From the NCBI GenBank assembly GCA_001552515.1, contig BCRI01000011.1, forward strand, positions 23,676 to 87,675: a stretch of DNA of 64,000 nucleotides. Reading direction: 5' to 3'. The notes below the pieces were generated by a model. The model made no database searches. It was not told the origin of the DNA and saw only the letters and a list, made by a program, of their open reading frames with translations. Source of the stretch: Sphaerimonospora mesophila NBRC 14179 = JCM 3151 (GTDB lineage: Bacteria > Actinomycetota > Actinomycetes > Streptosporangiales > Streptosporangiaceae). Below, one piece after another: positions 33,455 to 42,089 of this stretch; within the stretch, counting starts at the first letter, position 1, and the number at the start of each line of letters is the position of its first letter. The position numbers and the translations under genes were made by a program.

Positions 33455-34542
33455 CCGGTGGTCGGGATCAGCCACGCGTTGCTCGCAGAGAACCGCAGAC
33501 CGACGGCGTCGCCCACACGGGGGACGCCGGTCGTCTCGCCGCTCGTCCGGGCGGTGACGTCCCTGCCGGTCTCCGTCGTCACGATCACCCGCCGCTCGGA
33601 GCCGAGGTAGACGACCTCGCGGACCGTGCCCTTCCACGCCGCCGCGTCGTCCTCGCCGGAGGTGACCCGTACGTCCTCGGGGCGGAACATCACGCAGTGC
33701 TCACCGTCGGACGGTGCCGGCGGGCCCGCCAGCGGGATCCGCCCCTCAGGGGCCTCGAGGGCCACCGTGCCGTCACTGGTGACGAGCCGGCCGTCGATCA
33801 GGTTGCTGTCGCCGAGGAACTCCGCGACGAACCGCGTCGCCGGCCGGCGGTAGAGCTCGTCGGGCGTGCCCACCTGCTCGATTCGGCCGTGGTCGAAGAC
33901 GACCACGCGGTCGGACAGGGCCATCGCCTCTTCCTGGTCGTGGGTGACGAACAGGAAGGTGATGCCGACCTCGCGGTGCACGCGCTTGATCTCCAGCTGC
34001 AGCCGCTGGCGCAGCTTCTTGTCCAGCGCGCTGAGCGGCTCGTCCATCAGCAGGATGGGCGGGTCGAACACCAGGGCCCGCGTCAGGGCGACACGCTGCT
34101 GCTGGCCCCCCGACAGCTCCCGTGGCCGCCGCTTCTCGAACCCGGTGAGATTCACCATCTCCAGGGCGGCGCGCACCCGCTCGCGGATCTGCTCCTTCGG
34201 ATACTTGCGCTCGACCAGCGGGAACGCGACGTTGTCCCAGACGGACATGTGCGGGAACAGCGCGTAGTTCTGAAAGACCATCCCGAGGTTGCGCCGGTGC
34301 GGGGGAAGGTCGGCGATGTCCTTGCCGTCGAGGAGGATCTGCCCGCCGGTCGGCGAGATGAAGCCGGCGATCATGTTCAGGGTCGTGGTCTTGCCCGAAC
34401 CGCTGGGGCCGAGGAAGGTCACGAACTCGCCGCGGCGGATGTCGAGGTCGACGCCGCTGACCGCGGCCGCGTCGGTGCCGGGATACTGCTTGGAGACGCC
34501 CCGCAGCTTCAGGGCGAGGTCGGTGTCCACTGCAACGGTCAT
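33451..34542 (-). CDS. ABC importer ATP-binding protein (PotA-like)
   Basis: A 363-residue ATPase of the spermidine/putrescine and Fe3+ group. Walker A is FLGPSGSGKTTTLNMI, the signature LSGGQQQRVALTRALVFDPP, and Walker B ILLMDEPLSALDKKLR; the H-loop is LFVTHDQEEAMALSDRV. The C-terminal TOBE-like domain spans about residues 270-360. It energises the two permeases encoded directly upstream; overlaps of four bases on both sides mark a single coupled operon. It should import a small organic cation or amide. The start is ATG 34542. Confidence 0.92.
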   Translation of the reverse strand: MTVAVDTDLALKLRGVSKQYPGTDAAAVSGVDLDIRRGEFVTFLGPSGSGKTTTLNMIAGFISPTGGQILLDGKDIADLPPHRRNLGMVFQNYALFPHMSVWDNVAFPLVERKYPKEQIRERVRAALEMVNLTGFEKRRPRELSGGQQQRVALTRALVFDPPILLMDEPLSALDKKLRQRLQLEIKRVHREVGITFLFVTHDQEEAMALSDRVVVFDHGRIEQVGTPDELYRRPATRFVAEFLGDSNLIDGRLVTSDGTVALEAPEGRIPLAGPPAPSDGEHCVMFRPEDVRVTSGEDDAAAWKGTVREVVYLGSERRVIVTTETGRDVTARTSGETTGVPRVGDAVGLRFSASNAWLIPTTG

Positions 34543-35351
34543 CGTTTCGACCTTCCGTCGGCTCTGTCGGAGAAGAGGAACCTCGTCGAGGCGAGGATGA
34601 GCACGGTGCTGACCGCGAGGATCAGGGTCGAGGCGGCGGCGATGGTCGGGTTGATGTCCCGGGTCACGCTGGAGTACATCTCGACCGGGAGCGTCCGCAG
34701 GCCCGGGCTGACGATGAAGAGCGACACGACCACCTCGTCGAAGGAGGTGACGAACGCGAACAGCCCGCCGGCCAGCATGCCCGGGGCGATCAACGGCAGC
34801 GTCACGCGAAGGAACACCCGATGCGGGCGGGCGCCCAGGACCTGGGCGGCGCGCTCGAGCTGCTGGTCCATCACCCTCAGCGCGCCGGACACCGTGATGA
34901 TCACGTACGGGGTCGACAGGACGCAGTGCGCGGCGACGAATCCCGGCACGGTGCCGATCAGGCCCCAGCGCAGGAACATCGCGTAGACCCCGATGCCCAG
35001 CACCACGACCGGGACGACCAACGGGGCGATGCCCACCATCTCCAGCAGGCCACGACCCCGGAAACGGCCGCGGACCACGGCGAACGCGGCGAGTGTCCCG
35101 ATCACCACCGAGATGACCATCACCAGGACGGCGATCAGCAAGGACGACTTGAGCGCGTCGAGCCAGACCGGGTTCTCGAAGAACTCCTGGTACCAGCGCA
35201 GCGAGTAGCCGGACGGGGGGAAGGTCAGCGTGCGCTCTGAGCTGAAGCTCATGGGGATCACGACGAGCGGGGGAGCCGCCATCCAGATCGCCACGATGGC
35301 CGCGAGAAGGTAGAGCCAGCGCGGCCGGCTCCTGCTCTCCGTGGTGGTCAT
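34539..35351 (-). CDS. ABC importer permease (PotC-like)
   Basis: A 270-residue inner membrane protein with six hydrophobic segments. The EAA loop, which contacts the ATPase, reads RAAQVLGARPHRVFLRVTLP followed by LIAPGMLAGGLFAFVTSFDE. ATG 35351 overlaps the end of the partner permease gene (ATGA). Together with 35348-36211 it forms the transmembrane channel of the importer. Confidence 0.9.
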   Translation of the reverse strand: MTTTESRSRPRWLYLLAAIVAIWMAAPPLVVIPMSFSSERTLTFPPSGYSLRWYQEFFENPVWLDALKSSLLIAVLVMVISVVIGTLAAFAVVRGRFRGRGLLEMVGIAPLVVPVVVLGIGVYAMFLRWGLIGTVPGFVAAHCVLSTPYVIITVSGALRVMDQQLERAAQVLGARPHRVFLRVTLPLIAPGMLAGGLFAFVTSFDEVVVSLFIVSPGLRTLPVEMYSSVTRDINPTIAAASTLILAVSTVLILASTRFLFSDRADGRSKR

Positions 35352-36211
35352 TTCCTGTCCCCTGTTCCTCCGAAGGCCTGCTGAACGTTGACGACCCGGC
35401 TCATGAGGCCGACGAAGACGAGGGTCAGCACGGTGAGCACCACGGCCATGGCACCGCCGCCGGCCCAGTCCAGCCGTTCGGTGACCTGCCGGACGATCAG
35501 CTGGGACATCATCGAGTTCTGCGGTGAGCCGAGGATCACCGGCGTGATGTAGAAGCCGAGCGCGAGGATGAAGACGAGGACGCCGCCGGCGAACAACCCC
35601 GGCAGGCTCTGCGGGAAGTACGCCCGCCAGAAGGCACGTAGCGGCGTCGCCCCCAGCGACTGGGCGGCCAGCAGGTCGGAACGCTCGATCTTCTGGAGGT
35701 TGTTGTAGAGCGGAAGCACCATGAACGGCAGCAGGATCTGCGCCATCCCGATGACCACGCCCGCGGTGTTCCTGATCAGGTGCACCTGGCCGAGCCCGAT
35801 GGCCTCCAGCGCCGCCTTGATCGGTCCGGTGTCCTGCAGCAGCACCAGCCAGGCGTACGTGCGCACCATGAGGCTGGTCCAGAACGGCAGCAGCACCAGC
35901 ACGAGCAGCACCCGGCGCACCCGCGGGCCGGCGAGGGTCATCAGGTACGCGTACGGGTACGCGAACAGGACGCACACCACGGTGCAGATGACCGCGACGA
36001 AGAACGTGCGGAACAGGATCGTGCGATAGGCCGGGGTGCCGAGGAAGTCCGCGTAGCTCTGCATCGTCAGCGCGCCGTCGGCGTCGAGGAACGAGCGCCG
36101 CATCAGCTCCAGGACCGGGATCGCGAAGAAGGCGACGAGCAGAGCCAGCAGGGGGATCGCCAGGTGGGCCCCCCGAAGTCGCCGGGTCGTTCGCTGGGCG
36201 AGCTTCAGCAT
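35348..36211 (-). CDS. ABC importer permease (PotB-like)
   Basis: A 287-residue inner membrane protein with six hydrophobic segments: first helix HLAIPLLALLVAFFAIPVLE, then a VLVLLPFWTSLMVRTYAWLV block typical of PotB and the EAA loop LAAQSLGATPLRAFWRAYFP. It pairs with the PotC-like protein. The gene lies 115 bases downstream of the binding-protein gene; that gap contains no visible gene and perhaps a processing or partial-termination site that keeps binding-protein mRNA in excess. Confidence 0.9.
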   Translation of the reverse strand: MLKLAQRTTRRLRGAHLAIPLLALLVAFFAIPVLELMRRSFLDADGALTMQSYADFLGTPAYRTILFRTFFVAVICTVVCVLFAYPYAYLMTLAGPRVRRVLLVLVLLPFWTSLMVRTYAWLVLLQDTGPIKAALEAIGLGQVHLIRNTAGVVIGMAQILLPFMVLPLYNNLQKIERSDLLAAQSLGATPLRAFWRAYFPQSLPGLFAGGVLVFILALGFYITPVILGSPQNSMMSQLIVRQVTERLDWAGGGAMAVVLTVLTLVFVGLMSRVVNVQQAFGGTGDRK

Positions 36212-36326
36212 GCCGTGGCTCCGCTCCTTCGATGCTGACGGTTGACCGTGACAACGTGGCTGGTATCGACGTACGGCCGGCCGGGCGGCCGGTAGCGGAT
36301 GGTGCGGGGGAGACGGACGGCTCCGA

Positions 36327-37376
36327 TCAGCCGGACGCCCACTTCGTCCACTCGCCGCTCACCTTGTCGAAGTTGTCCGCCCACCACTGCTGGTCCATGA
36401 AGCGGCCCTGCTCGCCGTGACCGGCCTCGGTCGGCGAGAACTTCCGCGCGGTCTCGTCGAGCTTCGGCTTGGCGTCGGAGTTGACGGTGCCGTAGGTGTA
36501 CTTCTCGATGAACGCCTCCTGAGCCGGGGCCGAGGTCAGCTCGTTGATCAGGCTCACCCCCTCGTCCACGTGCTTGGAGCCCTTCAGGATCGCGAGCGAG
36601 TCGACGAGCATCAGGTTGTCCTTCCACACCGGCTCGTACGGAGCACCCGCACGGACGGCGTCGAGGCCGCGACCGCTCCAGGCGATCGACATCACGACCT
36701 CCTTGCTCTGCAGCTGCTGCACCTGCTGCGCGCCGGTGTCGTAGTACGCGATGTCGCCGCGGATCGTGTCGAGCTTCTTCAGCGCCCGGTCCACGTCGAG
36801 GGGGTAGAGATCGCCGAGGGCGACGCCGTCGGCGAGCAACGCGGCCTCCAGCGCGCCGCCCGGCGCGTAGTTCCACACGCCGCGCTTGCCCGGGTACTTC
36901 GCCGTGTCGAAGAAGTCCGCCCACGAGGTCGGCGGGTCGCCGCCGAACTTCGAGGAGTCGTACACCAGGACGTAGGAGAGGATGTCGAAGGGAATGCCGC
37001 AGTCGGAGACCGCCTCGGCCGGCAGCTTCGACGTGTCGACCTTGTCCTTGATCTTCTCCAGCATGGTGCCGCAGTGCGAGATCGCCCAGAAGGGCTCCAG
37101 GGTGATCACGTCCCACTGGGTGTTGCCGGAGTCCACCTGCGCCTTCAGCTTCGCGTAGTCCGTGGGACCGTCGGACAGGACCCGGACTCCGTTCTTGTCA
37201 CCCCACGGTTTGACGATGAGGCTCTCCTGCGCCTCCTGGTAGCCACCGCCCCAGGACACGAAGGTGAGCTGCTTGTCGCCGCCGCCGGAGTCGCCTCCGC
37301 CGCCGCACGCGGCCATCACCAGCGTGAGCATCGATGTGGCGGCCGCCACCGCGACCGGCCTTCTCGACCAACCCAT
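36327..37376 (-). CDS. Extracellular solute-binding lipoprotein (PotD-like)
   Basis: A 349-residue binding protein. The lipoprotein signal peptide has an Arg pair, a VAVAAATSMLTLVMAAC core and lipobox Cys at about residue 25, followed by a Gly/Ser linker. The mature part begins QLTFVSWGGGYQEAQESLIV, the usual start of spermidine/putrescine-group binding proteins. It continues with DVITLEPFWAISHCGTMLEK and GVWNYAPGGALEAALLADGV. It captures the substrate outside the membrane for the importer. ATG 37376 with AAGGAAG upstream is preferred to ATG 37397, which has no ribosome site. The ATC-hydrolase-like gene lies upstream and may be in the same transcript. Confidence 0.9.
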   Translation of the reverse strand: MGWSRRPVAVAAATSMLTLVMAACGGGGDSGGGDKQLTFVSWGGGYQEAQESLIVKPWGDKNGVRVLSDGPTDYAKLKAQVDSGNTQWDVITLEPFWAISHCGTMLEKIKDKVDTSKLPAEAVSDCGIPFDILSYVLVYDSSKFGGDPPTSWADFFDTAKYPGKRGVWNYAPGGALEAALLADGVALGDLYPLDVDRALKKLDTIRGDIAYYDTGAQQVQQLQSKEVVMSIAWSGRGLDAVRAGAPYEPVWKDNLMLVDSLAILKGSKHVDEGVSLINELTSAPAQEAFIEKYTYGTVNSDAKPKLDETARKFSPTEAGHGEQGRFMDQQWWADNFDKVSGEWTKWASG

Positions 37377-37461
37377 GAAAGTCTTCCTTCTGCTCATTTG
37401 ACGGGAGAAAACGGTCCGGGACGAGCGGGCACGTGCCCGGAATTCGACAGGGGAACGGCGT

Positions 37462-38457
37462 TCAGACGGGGAGGGCACCCGTGATCGAGAATCGGAACTC
37501 GCAGGTCGCGTCGCCGCGCGACTGCAGTTCGCCCCACTTCACCTCGATGTCCTCGCGGTACGCCTTGAACTGCGCGACGTGGAACTCGTGGTCGTAGATC
37601 TCTCCGTACCGGAGGCCGTCGAGATCATTCCAGGGTCGGACGAACGGGCAGAAGGTGCAGTCCTGCGACCATTGCGCCGGGGTCAGCACGCCTTCGTCGC
37701 GGTACTGCCACACGTCCTCATTGCCACCGGAGTCGTACAACTCCATCATGTTCCGCAGGTCCAGGGTGAGGCCCTTGCTCAGGTGGTCCAGCCGCATGGC
37801 CTCGCCGCGTTCCGCGCCGAAGCCGCGGACGGCCTCGCGGTACATCTGCTCCCCGTCGGCGCCGAAGGTCTGCTCGGCCGTACGGCCGAGGAACACCAGC
37901 AGCGCACCGCGGTTCTCGCTGGTCGCCCTGAGCAGCGCCAGGCCTTCCTCGCCGGACAGCGCCACAGCGGGCCGTACCTCGTCGGCCGGCTCCGGCGCTT
38001 CCCCCGCCTCGAGGGTGAGGGTGGTCTCCCGCCACTCGGCCCGCACGTCGCCGGGCAGGCCCGCGGCCCGCATCAGCGCCGACACGAGCGCCCGATAGTA
38101 GATCACCGCGAACGCCGGCACGCCGTGGGCCCGAAAGTGCAGCAGCTCGGGCGTGCCGTCGAGCCGCAGCCGCAGCCCCCGGGTGCCGACACGCAGCTCG
38201 CCCCACCCCTGGGCGTTGACCGACAGCAGCTCGGCCGTCCGCCAGGACCGCACGATGTCCGGCAGGCCGGCTCCGCCGCGGCCGGCGGCGGCCGCGGCAC
38301 GCCAGTCGAAGTAGCCGCGCAGGGCGCGCTCGACGACGGCGAGGCCGGCCTCACGCCGCGCCCGGGTGTACGCCAGCCCCGCGTGCCGGACGATCCGCGC
38401 CTCGTGCGTCATGGTCGTGACGAGCGACGTCATGAGGTCGTCTGGTTCGTTGATCAT
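37462..38457 (-). CDS. L-2-amino-thiazoline-4-carboxylate (ATC) hydrolase family protein
   Basis: A 331-residue protein. Its C-terminal third carries the ATC-hydrolase pattern: CTFCPFVRPWNDLDGLRYGE, IYDHEFHVAQFKAYREDIEV, and the terminal RGDATCEFRFSI. The N-terminal half (about 1-150) is not recognised. The founding enzyme opens a thiazoline ring to N-carbamoyl-cysteine; most members have unknown roles, so ring opening of a C-N heterocycle is only an inference here. ATG 38457 is the start; ATG 38424 is an alternative. It is the first gene behind the promoter at 38596-38626, which carries the island palindrome, and probably heads the importer operon. Confidence 0.75.
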   Translation of the reverse strand: MINEPDDLMTSLVTTMTHEARIVRHAGLAYTRARREAGLAVVERALRGYFDWRAAAAAGRGGAGLPDIVRSWRTAELLSVNAQGWGELRVGTRGLRLRLDGTPELLHFRAHGVPAFAVIYYRALVSALMRAAGLPGDVRAEWRETTLTLEAGEAPEPADEVRPAVALSGEEGLALLRATSENRGALLVFLGRTAEQTFGADGEQMYREAVRGFGAERGEAMRLDHLSKGLTLDLRNMMELYDSGGNEDVWQYRDEGVLTPAQWSQDCTFCPFVRPWNDLDGLRYGEIYDHEFHVAQFKAYREDIEVKWGELQSRGDATCEFRFSITGALPV

Positions 38458-38595
38458 GTTTCCGTATGCCTCCCGTCGGACACCTTCGCCCGGGCAGACG
38501 TCGTCGATTGACAGATGGCCGTCGGGGACTCGCGGCCGTGTGGCCAGGACCGCTCGGTGGCATTGGTTCGCCCCTGGAGCGACACTGCAATGGTC

Positions 38596-38626
38596 TGCAG
38601 TGGTGCTGCAGATGGGAGACAACATA
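38596..38626 (-). promoter_or_regulatory. Promoter and operator of the ATC-hydrolase/importer operon
   Basis: TATGTT (minus strand, 38626-38621) is a -10 candidate. The palindrome TGCAG-TGGTG-CTGCA (38596-38610) lies about +5 to +19, the same position as at the monooxygenase and acyltransferase promoters. The 38458-38744 gap between this gene and pucR holds no other gene. Confidence 0.6.
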
Positions 38627-38744
38627 GGTACCGAGGTCGGGTACGGTCAACCAAAACTTGCCAAACGGATGAGCCTTTTTGCCCGGAACGCCGGATCCGA
38701 TCCCGGGACGCTACGAACCCATGGCGGGAATCCGACGTCCGCTG

Positions 38745-40307
38745 TCAGCGCACTCGGCGGCCGGGCTCCGGGTCGCGGCCGCACCGCAGGGCCAGGAAGA
38801 AATCGACCCGGTCCGCCATCCGGCGCAGGTCCCGTCCGGTCACCTGCTCGATCGTCGTCAGGCGGTATCGCAGCGTGTTCACGTGGATCCCCAGGGCCTC
38901 GGCACTCGCCTGGTAGGCGCAGTCCCGCTCCAGGAACTCCGTGAGCGTCGCCACCAGTTGGGTGCCGTGCCGTGCGTCGTGGTCGGCCAGCGGACCCAGC
39001 ACCAGGTCCCCGAACGCTCCGACGATCTCACTGTCCAGGGTGAGCAGGACCTCATGGGTGCCGAGGCGCTCGTACTGGGCCATCCGCCCGCCGTCGGCGC
39101 CGGTGGCGGCGAGCCGGGCCGCGAGCCGGGCGGCGGTCACGGCCCGCGGCAGATCGCCCTGCGCGTCGCGGGCCAGCGTCCAGCCGGCGTGGACCACCCG
39201 ATCGAGCTGAAGCTCCGCACATTCGAGCAGGCGCCGCACCGCCCGGGCGACGTGATCGCTCAGCGGCACCCCGGAGGCCGGCGCCACCTCCAAGATCACC
39301 ACGCTCTCACGGACGTCGGGAACGACCACGGCCTCGGCCGCCGCGGCGCCTCGCACCGCCGGGGGCACCGCGTCGAGCAGACTGTCGGCCACCGGGCCGG
39401 GAACGGCCGGGTAGCCGAGCACCGCCACGGCCACCACCGATCCGGCGGCCACCGCCCGGACGAGCCCGCCCCGCGCCGGGCGGCCGCTCTCGACCAGGGC
39501 GAGCCGTTCACGCTCGCGCGCCGCGGCGTGCCCGCGACGCTCGCGCAGCCGGGTCAGCTCACCGCGCAGGTAGGGCAGCGCGTCGTCCAGCACCCGCCGC
39601 TCGGCCGCGGTGAGCGAGGCGACGGATCGCGCACAGCCGAGGAAGCACCGGGCCGGCACGGTCTCGTCCACCCGCATGACCGTGACGGCCGATCCGTCAC
39701 CGAGGGCGGCCTGCACGGGAAAGGCGGCCGCCACCCGGCCACGATGCCAGGTCGCCCGCACCGCCTCGGGCGGCGGCGCGGCCGCGCCCGTCCAGACCAC
39801 CCCGGCACCGTCCACCACCCAGACGTCCCCGGAGAGTTGCGCCGCGAGGGCGCCTACCAGCGCGGACATGTCCCCCTGTGCGGCCGCTGCGGACAGCGCC
39901 TCGTGGTTGTCCAGCAGGCGGCGCAGATCGTGACGTTCGGCGTTCGCGGCGGCGTGGAACGCACGGGCCACCTCGATGAACGGCAGCTCGTGCGGCACCC
40001 GGATCAGCGGCAGCCCGGCCGACCGGCAGGCGTCCCGCACGTCGGCGGGGACGTCCGCGTCGGGGGTCTCGACGCCGTAGCCGAGGGCCGCGGCACCCGC
40101 GCGGCGCAGCGACCGGACGAAGCGCTCGGCGTCGTCGGCGCCGCGACGCCACAACCCGGTCGTCAAAATCAGCTCGCCGCCGCCGAGGTAGGCGCTCGGG
40201 TCGGCCATGTCGGTGGAGTGCACCCAGCCGATGGAGACCGTCCGGTTCGGGCGCAGCACGAACCGCAGGCCGAGATGCTCGGCGGCCACGAGTTCGTGCA
40301 GGTACAC
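38745..40307 (-). CDS. PucR/CdaR family transcriptional activator
   Basis: About 520 residues. The N-terminal PucR sensor domain (about 1-120) starts YLHELVAAEHLGLRFVLRPN and contains DMADPSAYLGGGELILTTGL. The central region is GGDEF-like and degenerate. The C-terminal PucR helix-turn-helix reads LEFLERDCAYQASAEALGIH, VNTLRYRLTTIEQVTGRDLR. PucR proteins activate purine, amine or amide catabolism genes in the presence of substrate. TACAGT (40319-40314) lies six bases before GTG 40307, so the mRNA may be leaderless and this start is preferred over GTG 40334. It is one of two candidate regulators of the island. Confidence 0.88.
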   Translation of the reverse strand: MYLHELVAAEHLGLRFVLRPNRTVSIGWVHSTDMADPSAYLGGGELILTTGLWRRGADDAERFVRSLRRAGAAALGYGVETPDADVPADVRDACRSAGLPLIRVPHELPFIEVARAFHAAANAERHDLRRLLDNHEALSAAAAQGDMSALVGALAAQLSGDVWVVDGAGVVWTGAAAPPPEAVRATWHRGRVAAAFPVQAALGDGSAVTVMRVDETVPARCFLGCARSVASLTAAERRVLDDALPYLRGELTRLRERRGHAAARERERLALVESGRPARGGLVRAVAAGSVVAVAVLGYPAVPGPVADSLLDAVPPAVRGAAAAEAVVVPDVRESVVILEVAPASGVPLSDHVARAVRRLLECAELQLDRVVHAGWTLARDAQGDLPRAVTAARLAARLAATGADGGRMAQYERLGTHEVLLTLDSEIVGAFGDLVLGPLADHDARHGTQLVATLTEFLERDCAYQASAEALGIHVNTLRYRLTTIEQVTGRDLRRMADRVDFFLALRCGRDPEPGRRVR

Positions 40308-40314
40308 GGGCGTA

Positions 40315-40330
40315 CTGTAGCAACCTACAG
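40315..40330. promoter_or_regulatory. Palindrome on the pucR promoter
   Basis: CTGTAG (40315-40320), CAAC, CTACAG (40325-40330) overlaps the probable pucR -10. It uses the same half-sites as the island operator but in the opposite order, so it may bind the same protein in a different register, or PucR itself. Confidence 0.5.
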
Positions 40331-40400
40331 GCACCGCGCCGGCGCCCCGGAGGATCCGACGATTGCCGCCCGCAGGGCCGGTCCGGGGAGACTCTGCGGC

Positions 40401-42044
40401 ATGGCCGTGAACGACATGTCAGCGCCGGTGCGGCTGCTGCGGTGCGCGCGGATCCGCACCATGGCGCCCGCCCGCGCCCCCCAGGTGGTGGACGCGCTCG
40501 CGGTCTCCGGCGAGCGCGTCGTCGCGGCCGGCCCGCTGGCCGAGCTGCGTGAGCGGTTCGCCGGAGCACCGGAGACCGACCTGGGCGGCGGATGCGCGCT
40601 GCCCGGCTTCGTCGACGCGCACATCCACCTGACGATGGCGGCACGCAACGCCGTCGGCGTCGACGTCGCCGCGGACGTGACCGGATCCGAGGACCGGCTG
40701 GCGCGGCGGCTGCGGTCGGCCGCCGTGCCGCTGCCCGCGGGCGCCTGGCTGCGGGCCAGCCGGTACGACCAGGTCCGGACCACGGGAGGGCGGGTCATCG
40801 ACCGCGACGACCTGGACCGGTGGGTGCCCGACCGGCCGGTCCTCGTCGTCCACGTGGGCGCGCACTGGGGCGTGGTCAACTCCGCGGCGCTGGCGGCCGC
40901 CGGGCTGACCGACGACTCCCCGGACCCCCACGGCGGCGCGCTCGGCCGGGACGGGTCAGGCCGGCTGAACGGCGTGCTGTACGAGCAGGCGCTGTTCGAC
41001 CTGGCCTACCCGTCCCTTGCCCGCCGCCGGCCCGTGGTGCCGGCGCCGAGCGAGGAAGAGCTGCTCGCCGGCCTGGACACCGCCTCGGACATGTTCCTGT
41101 CGGCCGGGATCACCTCCGTTGGCGACGCGATGGTCGGCCCGGACGAGCTGCGGCTGCTGCAGACCGCGCGCACGGGCGGCCGGCTCCGGCAACGGGTCAA
41201 CGCCCTGGTGACGTACCCGCACGTGGACCACCTGATCGCCGCCGGCATCCGGGACGGGTTCGGCGACGACTGGCTGCGCCTGGGCGGGGTCAAGGCGTTC
41301 GTCGACGGGGCCGTGGCCGGGCTGACCTGCTGGCTGTCCGAGCCGTTCCGCGGCACCGACGACCACGGCATGGCGGTGGTGTCCCGAGAGGAGCTGACCG
41401 ACCTCGCGCTGCGGGTGCACGGCGCCGGGCTGCGCCTGGCCGCGCACGCCAACGGGGACCGCGCGATCGCGCTGCTGCTGGACGCGCTCGAGCACGCCCG
41501 CCGGCGGCACCCGCACATCACCACCCGCCATCGGATCGAGCACTGCTCCGTCGTCGACGAGACGATCGTGGAGCGGATCGCGGCGCTGGACCTCATCCCG
41601 GTCCCGTTCGCCGGCTACGTCGCCTTCCACGGTGACGCGCTCGTCGACGCCTACGGCGAGGAGCGCCTCGGCCGGATGTTCGCCCACCGGCGGCTGCTGG
41701 ACGCCGGCATCACGGTCGCCGGGTCGTCGGACTACCCGTGCGGGCCGTACGAACCGCTGCTCGGCGTGCAGAGCTGCGTCACCCGCCGCACCAGCGGCGG
41801 CCGCGTGCTCGGCGAGCGACAGCGGATCAGCACGGGTGAGGCGCTCGCCCTGTTCGGCACCGGGGCCGCGGCCGCGGCCGGGGAGGAGGGGGCCAAGGGC
41901 CGGCTCGCCCCCGGCTACCTCGCCGACCTCGTGGTCCTCGCCGCGGATCCGTTCGAGGTGCCGCCCGAGGAACTGGGACGGATACCCGTCACGCAGACCT
42001 GGGTCGGGGGAGTCCCCGCGTGGACCGCCGACGGCGCGAGATGA
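40401..42044 (+). CDS. YtcJ/NfdA-like amidohydrolase, third of three
   Basis: A 547-residue amidohydrolase_3 enzyme. LPGFVDAHIHLTMAARNAVG gives the metal HxH, GGVKAFVDGAVAGLTCWL the Lys region, AAHANGDRAIALLLDALEHA and HRIEHCSVVDETIV the His ligands, and TVAGSSDYPCGPYEPLLGV the Asp. It resembles the enzyme at 31847-33454 most (both have SSDxPC and a RRT/RRS loop). ATG 40401 has GGGGAG upstream. It starts a plus-strand operon with the creatinase-like and RidA genes (gaps of 45 and 51 bases). Confidence 0.88.
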   Translation: MAVNDMSAPVRLLRCARIRTMAPARAPQVVDALAVSGERVVAAGPLAELRERFAGAPETDLGGGCALPGFVDAHIHLTMAARNAVGVDVAADVTGSEDRLARRLRSAAVPLPAGAWLRASRYDQVRTTGGRVIDRDDLDRWVPDRPVLVVHVGAHWGVVNSAALAAAGLTDDSPDPHGGALGRDGSGRLNGVLYEQALFDLAYPSLARRRPVVPAPSEEELLAGLDTASDMFLSAGITSVGDAMVGPDELRLLQTARTGGRLRQRVNALVTYPHVDHLIAAGIRDGFGDDWLRLGGVKAFVDGAVAGLTCWLSEPFRGTDDHGMAVVSREELTDLALRVHGAGLRLAAHANGDRAIALLLDALEHARRRHPHITTRHRIEHCSVVDETIVERIAALDLIPVPFAGYVAFHGDALVDAYGEERLGRMFAHRRLLDAGITVAGSSDYPCGPYEPLLGVQSCVTRRTSGGRVLGERQRISTGEALALFGTGAAAAAGEEGAKGRLAPGYLADLVVLAADPFEVPPEELGRIPVTQTWVGGVPAWTADGAR

Positions 42045-42089
42045 ACCCGCGCACACATCGCCCGACCCGCATCCAATGAGGAGGACCTG

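Noticed and set aside
34539..36254. A single 571-residue frame spanning both permeases
   Set aside because: Only the last 270 residues are a permease; the rest is the out-of-frame shadow of the second permease gene.
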